Assembly (NCBI GenBank): GCA_041395725.1
Contig: JAWKZW010000001.1
Coordinates: 2,728,001-2,792,000 of the forward strand
Direction: 5' to 3'
Length of the DNA: 64,000 nt
Source: Gammaproteobacteria bacterium
GTDB lineage: Bacteria > Pseudomonadota > Gammaproteobacteria > Pseudomonadales > Pseudohongiellaceae
Each line of letters begins with the position of its first letter. Within the stretch, counting starts at the first letter, position 1. Positions 8,106-15,808 of this stretch are shown piece by piece. The notes below the pieces were generated by a model. The model saw nothing but the letters and a program-made list of their open reading frames with translations. It did not search any database and was not told where the DNA came from. The translations under genes and the position numbers were made by a program.

Positions 8106-8497
8106 GCACACACTTCTACGGCGAGGGCAATATCGGCTCTGCGCCAGAATACCGGGCTTTCAACAACGGCAATGATGAACCCCGTCGGCTGCTGCGACTG
8201 AACGTGTATTTCGACAATCCCATTCCTACCAAGGATGGGTATGAGGACCGCGGCGGTTTCTGGGCACCGGTGGAGCTGTGGCACCGCGACGCCGAACACT
8301 GGCAGACGCTGTACCAGAAGGGTATGCGCGTACTGGTGGAAGGCCGGACGGTACGCGACGAGTGGGAGGACGCCGAGGAGAACGAGCGCGTGACCTTCAA
8401 AATCGAGGCACGCCGGGTCGGTATCCTGCCGTATCGCATCGAGCGCGTGACCCTGGTGCCCAGGGAGCCCGACAGTGAGCCACCTGCTGACGAGTGA
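8102..8497 (+). CDS. ssb: Single-stranded DNA-binding protein
   Basis: 131 aa from the ATG at 8102, inside the ATGA overlap with DUF3158; the longer in-frame extension upstream runs through that gene and is not real. The protein is a single OB fold: GNIGSAPEYRAF, LRLNVYFDNP, WAPVELWHRDAEHWQTLYQKGMRVLVEGRT, VTFKIEARRVGILPYRI. It is shorter than chromosomal SSB and lacks the acidic DDDIPF-type tail, although its last residues are acidic (EPPADE). It should coat the transferred strand during ICE processing, working with the topoisomerase downstream. Confidence 0.86.
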   Translation: MSTHFYGEGNIGSAPEYRAFNNGNDEPRRLLRLNVYFDNPIPTKDGYEDRGGFWAPVELWHRDAEHWQTLYQKGMRVLVEGRTVRDEWEDAEENERVTFKIEARRVGILPYRIERVTLVPREPDSEPPADE

Positions 8498-8505
8498 GCA
8501 AGGCC

Positions 8506-8540
8506 GTGAGCGGCTGCACCAACCTTCAGCCGCTCACTTT
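8506..8540 (+). terminator. Stem-loop after ssb (possible weak terminator)
   Basis: GTGAGCGGCT at 8506-8515 pairs perfectly with AGCCGCTCAC at 8528-8537. The stem begins 8 nt after the ssb stop and is followed by only three T, so termination may be weak or the hairpin may serve as an mRNA end stabiliser. Confidence 0.55.
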
Positions 8541-8553
8541 GCGCCAGCGACGG

Positions 8554-8570
8554 TTATACCACTGGTATAG
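8554..8570. promoter_or_regulatory. Second copy of the palindromic operator, upstream of topB
   Basis: TTATACCACTGGTATAG is an inverted repeat around ACT. Its reverse complement differs from the site at 6646-6662 at only three of 17 positions, two of which are compensatory. The joint consensus is YTATRCCAGTGGYATAA. It lies about 200 nt before topB, in a long untranslated leader. Confidence 0.6.
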
Positions 8571-8768
8571 CGCCACCGAAGCCCATCAACGTCCACTCTT
8601 CCCACCCTGCATGTTGCCCCTCATGCCACCCCGCATGTCACCCATCATGCCAGGCCAAAACCCGGAACCCAGCAAGATCGGGTTATGTGCAGCTACACCA
8701 TTCACCGACCGCCATGCTGTAGCCACGTCGATCACTGGGCCAACCCATGACACCCAAGGAGAAACAGC

Positions 8769-10778
8769 ATGCGGGTCTATCTGTGCGAGAAGCCCTCGCA
8801 GGGCAAGGATATCGCCCGCGTGCTGGGTGCCCGGCAACGCGGTAACGGTTGTTACTCTGCATCAGGCATCACGGTGACCTGGTGCATCGGCCACCTGCTC
8901 AAAACCGCTCCCCCGGAAGCCTATGGCGATCAGTACAAGCGCTGGTCGATCGAGCAGTTGCCCATTATTCCCGAGCGCTGGCGCAACGAGGTCAAGGCCT
9001 CGACCAAGGCGCAGTTCCACATCGTCAAGCGACTCATCGGCCAGGCGAACGACCTGGTGATCGCCACTGACGCTGATCGCGAAGGCGAGATGATCGCTCG
9101 CGAGATCCTCGACCTGTGCGGCTACCGCGGGCCGATTCGGCGGCTCTGGCTGTCGGCACTGAACGACACCTCCATTCGCAAGGCGCTGGATGCCCTCAAG
9201 CCGGGAACGGAAACCCTGCCGCTGTACCACTCGGCCCTGGCACGATCACGGGCGGACTGGTTGATCGGCATGAATCTGAGCCGCCTGTTCACCCTGCTGG
9301 GCCAGCAGTCGGGCTACGGCGGCGTGCTCTCGGTGGGCCGTGTGCAGACGCCCACCCTGAAGCTGGTGGTGGATCGCGACCGGGCCATCGAACGGTTCGT
9401 TGCCGTGCCCTATTGGGACATCGAGGCGGTCCTCACCCACGCAGGCCAATCCTTCAAGGCGAGCTGGTTGCCGCCTGACGGCAGCACGGACGATGCGGGC
9501 CGGTGCCTGCAGGCATCCGTGGCCCGAAGCGCCGCCGATGCGCTACGCAAGGCCCGTGACGCCACCGTGACCCAGGTGGATACGGAGCGCGTGCGTGAAG
9601 CGCCGCCACTGCCGTTCGACCTTGGCACCTTGCAGGAGATGTGTTCCCGGCAGTTCGGACTGGACGTGCAGGAGACCCTGGACATCGCCCAGGCCCTGTA
9701 CGAGACGCACAAGGCGACGACCTATCCGCGAAGTGATTCGGGCTACCTGCCCGAAAGCATGCTGGCGGAAGTCCCCACCGTCCTCGACGCCCTGGCGGCT
9801 TCTGACCCGGCCTTGCGCCCCTTGATCGACGGTCTGGACCGAAGCATCCGCTCCCGCGCCTGGAACGACGGCAAGGTGACAGCCCACCATGGCATCATTC
9901 CGACCCTGGAGCCAGCCAACGTCAGTGCCATGTCGGCGAAGGAACTGGCGGTCTACCGACTCATCCGGGCGCACTACCTGGCGCAGTTCCTGCCGCATCA
10001 TGAGTTCGACCGGACCCATGCCCAGTTCGCAGCCACCGGGCAGTCGCTACAGGCCGTGGGCAAACAGGTGGTCGAACCCGGTTGGCACCGCGTGATGCCC
10101 CGTAATGAACAGGAGGTGGAACCGAGTGACGCGCAGAGTCAGCGACTGCCCCCGCTTGCAACCGATGCGACCTGCTCACTGGAACAGGTCGAGCTGAAGG
10201 CGCTTAAAACCAAGCCACCCCGGCCCTATACGCAGGGTGAACTGATCAAGGCTATGAAAGGCGTGGCCAAGCTGGTGACCGACCCTCGGCTCAAGCAGAC
10301 ACTGAAGGAAACCACGGGGATCGGCACCGAAGCCACACGTGCCGGCATCATCAATGGCCTGCTGGCGCGCGGCTACATTGCCAGGAAAGGCAAGGCGATC
10401 CGCGCGACCGAGGCGGCTTGCACGTTGATCGATGCCGTGCCCGGCGCGATCGCCGATCCCGGTACGACCGCCATCTGGGAGCAGGCCCTGGATAGGATCG
10501 AGGCGGGCCAGATGACGCTGGACGGCTTTATCGACAAGCAATCGGCCTGGGTGGCGCAACTGGTGCAGCAGTACCGGGGAGCCGCCCTGACGATCGCCCA
10601 GCCGCAAGGGCCAGCCTGCCCGCAATGCGGGGCAGCCACGCGCCAACGACACGGCAAGAACGGTGCCTTCTGGTCATGCAGCCGGTATCCGGATTGCAAG
10701 GGCACCCTGCCCATCAAATCGACCGGCAAAGGCCGTCGCGGACGTAAGCGCAAGCGCTCATCCTCCAGAACGGCATGA
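8769..10778 (+). CDS. topB: DNA topoisomerase III (type IA), ICE-encoded
   Basis: 669 aa, close to the size of E. coli TopB. The toprim domain has E7 and D101-A-D-R-E-G-E107 for Mg2+ binding. The active-site tyrosine is Y319 in TTYPRSDSGYLPE. The C-terminus carries one four-cysteine zinc finger (CPQC..CSRYPDC), then a basic tail (GRRGRKRKR) that should bind DNA. Type IA enzymes pass single strands and decatenate replication intermediates; in GI-T4SS ICEs the gene is core and probably resolves intermediates of excision, rolling-circle replication or transfer. AAGGAG precedes the start. It stands in its own transcription unit behind a leader of about 270 nt. Confidence 0.93.
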   Translation: MRVYLCEKPSQGKDIARVLGARQRGNGCYSASGITVTWCIGHLLKTAPPEAYGDQYKRWSIEQLPIIPERWRNEVKASTKAQFHIVKRLIGQANDLVIATDADREGEMIAREILDLCGYRGPIRRLWLSALNDTSIRKALDALKPGTETLPLYHSALARSRADWLIGMNLSRLFTLLGQQSGYGGVLSVGRVQTPTLKLVVDRDRAIERFVAVPYWDIEAVLTHAGQSFKASWLPPDGSTDDAGRCLQASVARSAADALRKARDATVTQVDTERVREAPPLPFDLGTLQEMCSRQFGLDVQETLDIAQALYETHKATTYPRSDSGYLPESMLAEVPTVLDALAASDPALRPLIDGLDRSIRSRAWNDGKVTAHHGIIPTLEPANVSAMSAKELAVYRLIRAHYLAQFLPHHEFDRTHAQFAATGQSLQAVGKQVVEPGWHRVMPRNEQEVEPSDAQSQRLPPLATDATCSLEQVELKALKTKPPRPYTQGELIKAMKGVAKLVTDPRLKQTLKETTGIGTEATRAGIINGLLARGYIARKGKAIRATEAACTLIDAVPGAIADPGTTAIWEQALDRIEAGQMTLDGFIDKQSAWVAQLVQQYRGAALTIAQPQGPACPQCGAATRQRHGKNGAFWSCSRYPDCKGTLPIKSTGKGRRGRKRKRSSSRTA

Positions 10779-10959
10779 CTGTTTTCCCGGATCAACTGGC
10801 TTCACGCGAACGCCCGCACCCCGCGCGGTGCCCCAGCACGCCTTACCTTCTATCTCGGTGTGCGCGCCTGGCGGTTTTGGCCGCCGGCGAGAAGGCCAAT
10901 GTTCATCGATCCCATGACCCGAGGGATCTTCCCTTCGTCAATGCTTCGCTGCTCGCGAA

Positions 10960-11007
10960 GGGTCTCCTGACGCCTTGTGCCTGCTCGCGCGAGCCGTCAG
11001 GAGACCC
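10960..11007. repeat. 13-bp perfect inverted repeat with inner palindrome downstream of topB
   Basis: GGGTCTCCTGACG at 10960-10972 pairs with CGTCAGGAGACCC at 10995-11007. The loop itself contains the palindrome GCTCGCGCGAGC (10983-10994). A second nested structure follows near 11168-11227: CCACGGG with CCCGTGG outside and GCCGAAGGCA with TGCCTTCGGC inside. None has a proper T tract. The 749-bp region 10779-11527 has no convincing ORF and seems to hold RNA structures only. Confidence 0.6.
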
Positions 11008-11328
11008 TCCGGGGTCAGCGGTATTCGGCGCCGGCGCCCACCGGCGAAACAACGGGCTCCCTTTGTGCGCGGATGTGTGCCAGAGGATGCCGGCCCCAGC
11101 CACGACACGGGCCGGGTGTGCTTGCTGGAACAGTGCCAGGTTCTGACGACGACCGGGCCCTGTGCAGCCCACGGGTGGTGACCTCATCCACGCCGAAGGC
11201 ATCTGCCTTCGGCTGCTTTTCCCGTGGCCACCATTACTTGCCACTTGCCCTGCCAAACAGGGCGAATTCAATAACGGATTCTCCCTCGCCAACACCCGCA
11301 AGACTTTGGAACCTTGACCCAATGAGTT

Positions 11329-11493
11329 GCTGATCTTCGTCAGCACCATGCCCAGGCAGCCCCGGTCTTCAAGGCTGCATCCTGGTGGTTCAAGGACGAC
11401 CGGACCAGTCCGCCACGCATCGTCCCGCGGACGATCGCCCTGTCAGGGCGACGATGCTTCATCCACCCCACGGGAATCCCATGTCCCGCTGGG
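11329..11493 (+). ncRNA. radC-like leader RNA, copy A (upstream of 76-aa gene)
   Basis: A 5-bp stem (GCTGA 11329-11333, TCAGC 11340-11344) is followed by the conserved core from 11347 (CATGCCCAGGCAG, then GGTCTTCAAGGCT) and a 7-bp hairpin TCGCCCT/AGGGCGA at 11435-11451. A CCC-GCT-GGG hairpin ends 35 nt before the next start. The same order of elements occurs at 13079 and 40593. It is the most divergent of the three copies. Confidence 0.6.
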
Positions 11494-11527
11494 ATGTGGC
11501 GCTTCCCATCACTCAATGGAGAGTTCC

Positions 11528-11758
11528 ATGTCCATCTATCCAGTCACCGCCAGACCGGTCGCCGAGGCCGGCTCCATGGCATTGGTTTACGCGGGCAAGC
11601 GCCTGCCTCTGCAGGTGCTGCGCTGTGCCGCCGGGTACTACCTCGGCACCTTCGATGACGGCCCCGTCTCGCGCGAGTCCGTCGAATACTTCCCCACTCA
11701 CGACGCCGCCAGCCATGCCCTGAAAACCGGCGCATGGACACAGCGGACGCACCCATGA
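11528..11758 (+). CDS. Small conserved ICE protein of unknown function
   Basis: 76 aa from the ATG at 11528, preceded by TGGAGAG; an in-frame extension upstream would cover the structured leader and is rejected. The protein looks like a compact beta-rich domain (LVYAGKRLPLQVLRCAAGYYLGTFDDGPVSRESVEYFP) with no catalytic motif. It has a long leader containing the radC-like RNA and lies 25 nt before the next gene. I do not recognise a function. Confidence 0.65.
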   Translation: MSIYPVTARPVAEAGSMALVYAGKRLPLQVLRCAAGYYLGTFDDGPVSRESVEYFPTHDAASHALKTGAWTQRTHP

Positions 11759-11783
11759 GTCTCAACGATCAGGAGCACTTGCA

Positions 11784-12176
11784 ATGAACACGATGAACAA
11801 ACAGGCAATGCTGGAACAGATTGCCCTCAATGATCGACATTTCACACAGGCGCCCGAGGCTTTCTTCCAGGCTTGGAAACGCGGTGTCCAACTGCTCAAT
11901 CCCGCTCTGTTTGGCAAGGGCACCAAGGACCATGTCGACCAGGCCGAGGACAAGTGGGATTTGTGCCCGAATCTGGAGGTCATCGATCAAGCCATTGGCG
12001 TGATGAGTTCCGGCGAACGGGTCTTTCTGGCCGCCATGGTTAGCTTCTACAACGCCGAGATTGGCGGTGCGCTGCTCAAGCGGGTTGGCGTCCACGGTCT
12101 GTCTGACCTTGGTGGCCTGGACCTGGAACGGCGTCAGGTCATTGCCGACCTGATCCTCAACTATACCGGCTGGTAA
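11784..12176 (+). CDS. Hypothetical ICE protein, 130 aa
   Basis: 130 aa, helical and soluble, with no signal peptide. Segments such as MLEQIALNDRHFTQAPEAFFQAWKRGVQLLNP and SSGERVFLAAMVSFYNAEIG suggest an all-alpha fold. An AGGAGCAC ribosome-binding site precedes the start. It lies in the group of small accessory genes between topB and the helicase. Function not recognised. Confidence 0.7.
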   Translation: MNTMNKQAMLEQIALNDRHFTQAPEAFFQAWKRGVQLLNPALFGKGTKDHVDQAEDKWDLCPNLEVIDQAIGVMSSGERVFLAAMVSFYNAEIGGALLKRVGVHGLSDLGGLDLERRQVIADLILNYTGW

Positions 12177-12193
12177 CAGCCTATTTTCTTCAA

Positions 12194-12223
12194 CCCCTGG
12201 GGTCTGATCCCCAGTGGGGGATC
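12194..12223 (+). promoter_or_regulatory. Leader hairpin, GGGG-N6-CCCC-N3-GGGG type
   Basis: GATCCCC (12206-12212) pairs with GGGGATC (12217-12223); alternatively TGGGG (12198-12202) pairs with CCCCA (12209-12213). The two helices exclude each other. The motif ends about 35 nt before the ATG at 12255. Similar motifs precede the genes at 14609, 15091, 17031, 17404 and 40812. Confidence 0.6.
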
Positions 12224-12254
12224 GGCTCCACCTTTCCTCTACTGGAGAACACCC

Positions 12255-12968
12255 ATGATCCCCTTAAACAATCCCTTTATCCGAGGCTATCGAGGCCTGT
12301 CCATTCAACGCTTGCTGGCTATCCGCTATGAGGATGATTGCCCGCTGACCTATCTTCCACTGCATACTTCACAGGCTCATCTGACAGATGAGCAAATCAC
12401 TCGCTTCGAATGCGTCTTTTGTGATGACTTTACTGTGATCACCGAAGGCCAGGACGTTGCCAGTGAGCTCGACGCTCGTTGTCCCAGCCTTGGCGTGGTG
12501 CAGACCGTCGTCCATGCCGTCATGGCGGATGATGGCGGTACACCCGTTCATGTGGGTGATATATACAGCCACGAAGCCGCCCTGGAAGTCGTGCGACGAT
12601 TGACATTCGAAACCGGCCACTACAGCCGGTGTTGGGAGATCAGTTCCGGACACTTGCCCGAGGAGGCGCTTCAGTATCTCGAAGACTTGGCCAGTGCTTC
12701 CACGCCTACTGGTCTGCTGTTCGAGGCCTTTCGTATCCCCGACAGTGACGCAGTGGGGGTGAAGTTGATCGCCACCCCTTGGGTAGACGACAACCTCACC
12801 TTCGTCGAGGGTCGGGATGCACAGTCTCTGCATGACGAGTTGGTGAATGCCTGTGTGCCACAGCCCCTGATCACCGTGATGCAGCTTGCCGCCCAGGCAG
12901 ACGTGCGCATCCTGATCTTCGATCCCAATGCGGCATTCCTGGAAGGGTTGCCGACTTTCGACAACTGA
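12255..12968 (+). CDS. Hypothetical ICE protein, 237 aa
   Basis: 237 aa, acidic and soluble, with no signal peptide or membrane helix and no motif I recognise. The pattern of beta strands and helices (FECVFCDDFTVITEGQ, LIATPWVDDNLTFVEGRDAQSLH) suggests a mixed alpha/beta fold that may be duplicated, since an F-x-E/D-G-x-D strand recurs in the second half. TGGAGAAC precedes the start. It is followed by a strong rho-independent terminator, so the transcription unit that begins upstream ends here. Confidence 0.68.
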   Translation: MIPLNNPFIRGYRGLSIQRLLAIRYEDDCPLTYLPLHTSQAHLTDEQITRFECVFCDDFTVITEGQDVASELDARCPSLGVVQTVVHAVMADDGGTPVHVGDIYSHEAALEVVRRLTFETGHYSRCWEISSGHLPEEALQYLEDLASASTPTGLLFEAFRIPDSDAVGVKLIATPWVDDNLTFVEGRDAQSLHDELVNACVPQPLITVMQLAAQADVRILIFDPNAAFLEGLPTFDN

Positions 12969-12973
12969 TGCCT

Positions 12974-12998
12974 GAGCCCCGATTGGGGCTCTTTTTTT
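12974..12998 (+). terminator. Rho-independent terminator
   Basis: GAGCCCC (12974-12980) and GGGGCTC (12985-12991) form a 7-bp GC-rich stem with a GATT loop, followed by seven T. It starts 6 nt after the preceding stop codon. Confidence 0.88.
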
Positions 12999-13078
12999 GC
13001 GAACAATTGGGGAGCGCGCAAATTCCTATTGAAGGTCGCCGACCGACACGTTGCGGTGCCACCCTGCCCGCATGTTCC

Positions 13079-13273
13079 GCTGATGCGTCAGCGACATGCC
13101 CAGGTAGCCACGGTCTTCAAGGCTACGGCGCGGTTCCGACCGCGTGACCCAACCAGTTCGCCTCAGCATCCCCAGCGCGAACGGCCATCCCTTGGGATGG
13201 TGGATGCACAGCACTACCAGGATCATCCGATCCATCGACCCGCGCGGGGGTTATACCTCCCCGCCAGGGTGGG
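13079..13273 (+). ncRNA. radC-like leader RNA, copy B (upstream of STY4534/DUF3577 gene)
   Basis: The stem GCTGA/TCAGC (13079-13083, 13088-13092) is followed by the core at 13093-13126 (GACATGCCCAGGTAG, then GGTCTTCAAGGCTAC) and the shared CGGCGCGGTTCCGAC. A CCATCC/GGATGG hairpin with a 4-nt loop lies at 13185-13200. A GGGG-N8-CCCC motif follows at 13247-13262. The region 12999-13314 contains no ORF, so it is best read as an untranslated leader. Confidence 0.68.
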
Positions 13274-13314
13274 TGTGTCTCCGCTTGTTTATTCATTACA
13301 TCTGGAGATTCACC

Positions 13315-13842
13315 ATGAACCCTTCATCTGATAAGTCCTATTTCGACCTGCATATCACCGGCCTGGGTTATCTCAATCGCATTCGCGAAGTGACGCCCCG
13401 TAAAGGTGATGCCTTTCTTGCCTGCGACATTGCAGCGCTGAATGGTCCGAGCGATTCACCGGAATACCGCCGTTTCGACGTGCGCGTTTCCGGCAGCGAG
13501 GCCCAGCATCTGATCCGTCGTTGCCAGCAGGCCGTCGAGGCCGAACGCAAAGTACTGATCGGCTTCCGCCTGGGTGACCTGTGGGCCGACACCTTCACCT
13601 ACAGCAAGGGGAAGCGTGCCGGTGAACAGGGAGTCAGCCTCAAGGCACGACTGCTCTTCGTCAGTTGGATCAAGGTCGACGGTCAACTCGTCTACAAGGC
13701 CGAACCCAAGGCCGCTGAAGGAACGGCGCATGACGGCACGCCATCCGTGCCGGCAGAAGCCACTGCTCAGGATGCTTCCGTGTCCGAAACGGTGACTTCC
13801 GAAACCGGCGATGGCGCACCTGTACCGGCCGAGTCGTTTTGA
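13315..13842 (+). CDS. STY4534 family ICE replication protein (DUF3577)
   Basis: 175 aa from the ATG at 13315, with TGGAG upstream; the in-frame extension to 13144 runs through the leader RNA and is rejected. The N-terminal 130 residues (YFDLHITGLGYLNRIREV.., FLACDIAALNGPSDSPEYRRFDVRVSG, VLIGFRLGDLWADTFTY) read as a beta-barrel, SSB-like fold, which is the known character of the DUF3577/STY4534 family. The C-terminal 45 residues are low-complexity alanine/serine/glutamate. It probably binds DNA during ICE processing. It carries the long radC-like leader and ends at a hairpin terminator. Confidence 0.82.
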   Translation: MNPSSDKSYFDLHITGLGYLNRIREVTPRKGDAFLACDIAALNGPSDSPEYRRFDVRVSGSEAQHLIRRCQQAVEAERKVLIGFRLGDLWADTFTYSKGKRAGEQGVSLKARLLFVSWIKVDGQLVYKAEPKAAEGTAHDGTPSVPAEATAQDASVSETVTSETGDGAPVPAESF

Positions 13843-13848
13843 GCCACA

Positions 13849-13870
13849 CAAGGCCCCAACCGGGGCCTTG
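13849..13870 (+). terminator. Hairpin after the STY4534 gene (terminator or leader)
   Basis: CAAGGCCCC (13849-13857) pairs perfectly with GGGGCCTTG (13862-13870) across an AACC loop, followed by CTTTCC. It ends the preceding gene but also lies 38 nt before the DUF3275 start, so it could act as a 5' leader hairpin. Confidence 0.65.
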
Positions 13871-13907
13871 CTTTCCTATCTCAAACTTCAGCACGAGGAA
13901 CTGAACC

Positions 13908-14519
13908 ATGATCACTATCTCAGGCCAGTTGGCCATCAGAACCATCCACGGCAGGAACGGCGACTTCAATGTTGGCCGCCTCGCCACCGCCATCGGCGAA
14001 TTTGTCATCAAGAATGCCGAGCTTGATCAGTACCGCGAGGGTAAGTACGAGGGCGATTTCGTCATCACCGAGATTCGTCCGTCCACGTACAACACCAGCG
14101 GCCGCATGGTCATCGAGATCCGCGCCCACCTGGGCGGGATGACCCTGTCGACTATCGACCCCCTGAGCAGTGACGAAGCCAACCGGCTGAGTCCGCAGGA
14201 AGTCGATCCTATCGACGAGGAAGCGCAAGCCCCTGTGCCTGCTGCAACGGCTCCCGCCGAAGCAGAGGATGACAGGGAGGCGAACGACCCTCTGGTCGAC
14301 ACCACACCGTTCGGTGCAGCCGTGCCCAGCAAGCCGGCCAAGCCGGATTCTCAGGACGATGACGTCACACTCTTCGGCCCACTCTGGCCCTTGGGCGATG
14401 TCGTGAAACTGGATGCCACCGTCGATCGTCGGCTGTTGCGCCAGCAACGCGACCGCCTCGGCGCCCTGGGTTACGAGTTCGCGCCCCTGTCCCAGGACTG
14501 GCACCGGCTCACCGCCTGA
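13908..14519 (+). CDS. DUF3275 family ICE protein
   Basis: 203 aa. The DUF3275 domain covers the first 100 residues (ISGQLAIRTIHGRNGDFNVGRLATAIGEFVIKNAELDQYREGKYEGDFVI), followed by an acidic, proline/alanine-rich linker (about 105-150) and a C-terminal segment (WPLGDVVKLDATVDRRLLRQQRDRLGALGYEF) typical of the family. It is found next to STY4534 in GI-T4SS islands. The order suggests a nucleic-acid role, but none is demonstrated. A GAGGAAC ribosome-binding site precedes the start. Confidence 0.8.
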   Translation: MITISGQLAIRTIHGRNGDFNVGRLATAIGEFVIKNAELDQYREGKYEGDFVITEIRPSTYNTSGRMVIEIRAHLGGMTLSTIDPLSSDEANRLSPQEVDPIDEEAQAPVPAATAPAEAEDDREANDPLVDTTPFGAAVPSKPAKPDSQDDDVTLFGPLWPLGDVVKLDATVDRRLLRQQRDRLGALGYEFAPLSQDWHRLTA

Positions 14520-14555
14520 TCAACCGTCGCCTCGCGCGACTTCCCACCACCTGCC

Positions 14556-14575
14556 GGGGTCACGCCCCGTTGGGG
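14556..14575 (+). promoter_or_regulatory. Leader hairpin, GGGG-N5-CCCC-N3-GGGG type
   Basis: GGGG (14556-14559), CCCC (14565-14568) and GGGG (14572-14575) allow two mutually exclusive hairpins. The motif ends 34 nt before the ATG at 14609. Confidence 0.55.
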
Positions 14576-14608
14576 AGGACTCTGGCATTTTTTCACAGGA
14601 GAACTCCC

Positions 14609-15001
14609 ATGGGCTGGTACTACTCGCGGCAAACCCGCGCTCAACTCATCCAGGAACTGATCCAACCGCAAGAAGGCGAACGTGCGTACTACGACGTCAT
14701 TGCCCATGCCCTGCGTGGCAATGTGCTGTGGTCAGTGGTGCGCATCACCGCCAAGCAAGCCGGTATCTTCGGTCTCGACATCGGAGAGACTACATCATTC
14801 ATCCGCTGCGACTTGCTGCAGGGTTCTGGTGGCGAATGGGGCCACAAACCCCTGGAGGAGTCCATGCACCCGTACTACTACTCGTGCCCCGTGCGCTATC
14901 TCGACATGGCGCCCGAGCAATGTCGAGAGTGGCGTGAAGGCGTCCGGGACTATCACGCGCGGCGAAATGCCCGCAACAATCCGGTGGCAATGACGAACTG
15001 A
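14609..15001 (+). CDS. DUF6927-like small ICE protein
   Basis: 130 aa from the ATG at 14609 with CAGGAGAA upstream. The opening MGWYYSRQTRAQLIQELI, followed by a beta-rich core (HALRGNVLWSVVRIT, TSFIRCDLLQGSGGEWGHKPLEE) and PYYYSCPVRYLDMAP, resembles the DUF6927 family found in plasmids and phages; I am moderately sure of the family. Function is unknown. Its own leader hairpin precedes it. Confidence 0.68.
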   Translation: MGWYYSRQTRAQLIQELIQPQEGERAYYDVIAHALRGNVLWSVVRITAKQAGIFGLDIGETTSFIRCDLLQGSGGEWGHKPLEESMHPYYYSCPVRYLDMAPEQCREWREGVRDYHARRNARNNPVAMTN

Positions 15002-15029
15002 CCGTTCCACCGACCTTCATCCATCCCAA

Positions 15030-15063
15030 GGGGCACTCGTTCGCCCCGATGGGCATGAGTGCC
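15030..15063 (+). promoter_or_regulatory. Leader hairpin, nested GGCACTC/GAGTGCC with inner CCC/GGG
   Basis: GGCACTC (15032-15038) pairs with GAGTGCC (15057-15063), enclosing GCCC-CGAT-GGGC. It follows the pattern GGGG-N10-CCCC-N3-GGG and lies 38 nt before the ATG at 15091. Confidence 0.6.
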
Positions 15064-15090
15064 TCTTTATCAAATCAAGAGGACATCCAC

Positions 15091-15741
15091 ATGCCCACAC
15101 CATTATCCACTCAACCGTTGTTTCGGATCGACGAATGCCCCGACCTGATGGCCGATGGCTGCGTCGCCGATGAAAACGGCAACCTGGTCTTTCTGTCCAT
15201 CTGGGCGCGCGACACTGCCGTTCAGGAGTTTCTAGCCCGACTGACTCTCAGTCGTACGGAGCAAGGACTGGAGCGACTCCATCTAATCACCGAGCAGGAT
15301 GTATTGGTGCCGATCTTCGTCGGCAACGCCGATCACCTGGAAAAACGGTCCACCCGCGCCTTCAGACGAACCCTGTTCGGCTCCATGGTGCATTTATGGT
15401 TGTTCGATACACGCTGCGTGAAGCCGGACAAGGCCAATGCCAGCGCACTGGCCCTGTTGCCCAGGGATAGGTCCGACCACACCGGGCGCCTGTGGGCGCT
15501 GGTACGGGAGACCTGCCCATTGCCCCTGCTCGATCACTGGCGCGATGCCGTGCTGGCATTGTTGCAGTCACAGGAGATGCTGACGCGCCTGCCATTCGCT
15601 CTCGGGCGACTGGAAGGCCACCGGCTGGCCCTGGATATCTCGGCGCTGACCACGGCGCTGGGCGATCTGATCCGCAGCGGCACGCTGGGTGTTGCGAAAG
15701 ACGAGCTGGATGCTGGCAAACCGCTACGGCGGGTGGCCTGA
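15091..15741 (+). CDS. Hypothetical ICE protein, 216 aa
   Basis: 216 aa from the ATG at 15091; AAGAGGACAT upstream is a good ribosome-binding site. The protein is soluble and leucine-rich. The first 130 residues look alpha/beta (NGNLVFLSIWARDTAVQEFLARLTL..., VLVPIFVGNADHL), the last 80 helical. No motif points to an enzyme. It is immediately upstream of the DUF6094 methyltransferase, and the pair may be co-expressed. Function not recognised. Confidence 0.65.
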   Translation: MPTPLSTQPLFRIDECPDLMADGCVADENGNLVFLSIWARDTAVQEFLARLTLSRTEQGLERLHLITEQDVLVPIFVGNADHLEKRSTRAFRRTLFGSMVHLWLFDTRCVKPDKANASALALLPRDRSDHTGRLWALVRETCPLPLLDHWRDAVLALLQSQEMLTRLPFALGRLEGHRLALDISALTTALGDLIRSGTLGVAKDELDAGKPLRRVA

Positions 15742-15755
15742 ACCGCTCCCACACC

Positions 15756-15775
15756 GGGCATGCAAATGCATGCCC
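15756..15775 (+). promoter_or_regulatory. Leader hairpin before the DUF6094 gene
   Basis: GGGCATGC (15756-15763) and GCATGCCC (15768-15775) form an 8-bp stem with an AAAT loop. It ends 34 nt before the ATG at 15809, the same distance as in neighbouring leaders, but lacks the GGGG-CCCC-GGGG pattern. Confidence 0.55.
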
Positions 15776-15808
15776 AATCCTTTTCCCACTATCCGACAGG
15801 AGAAATTC

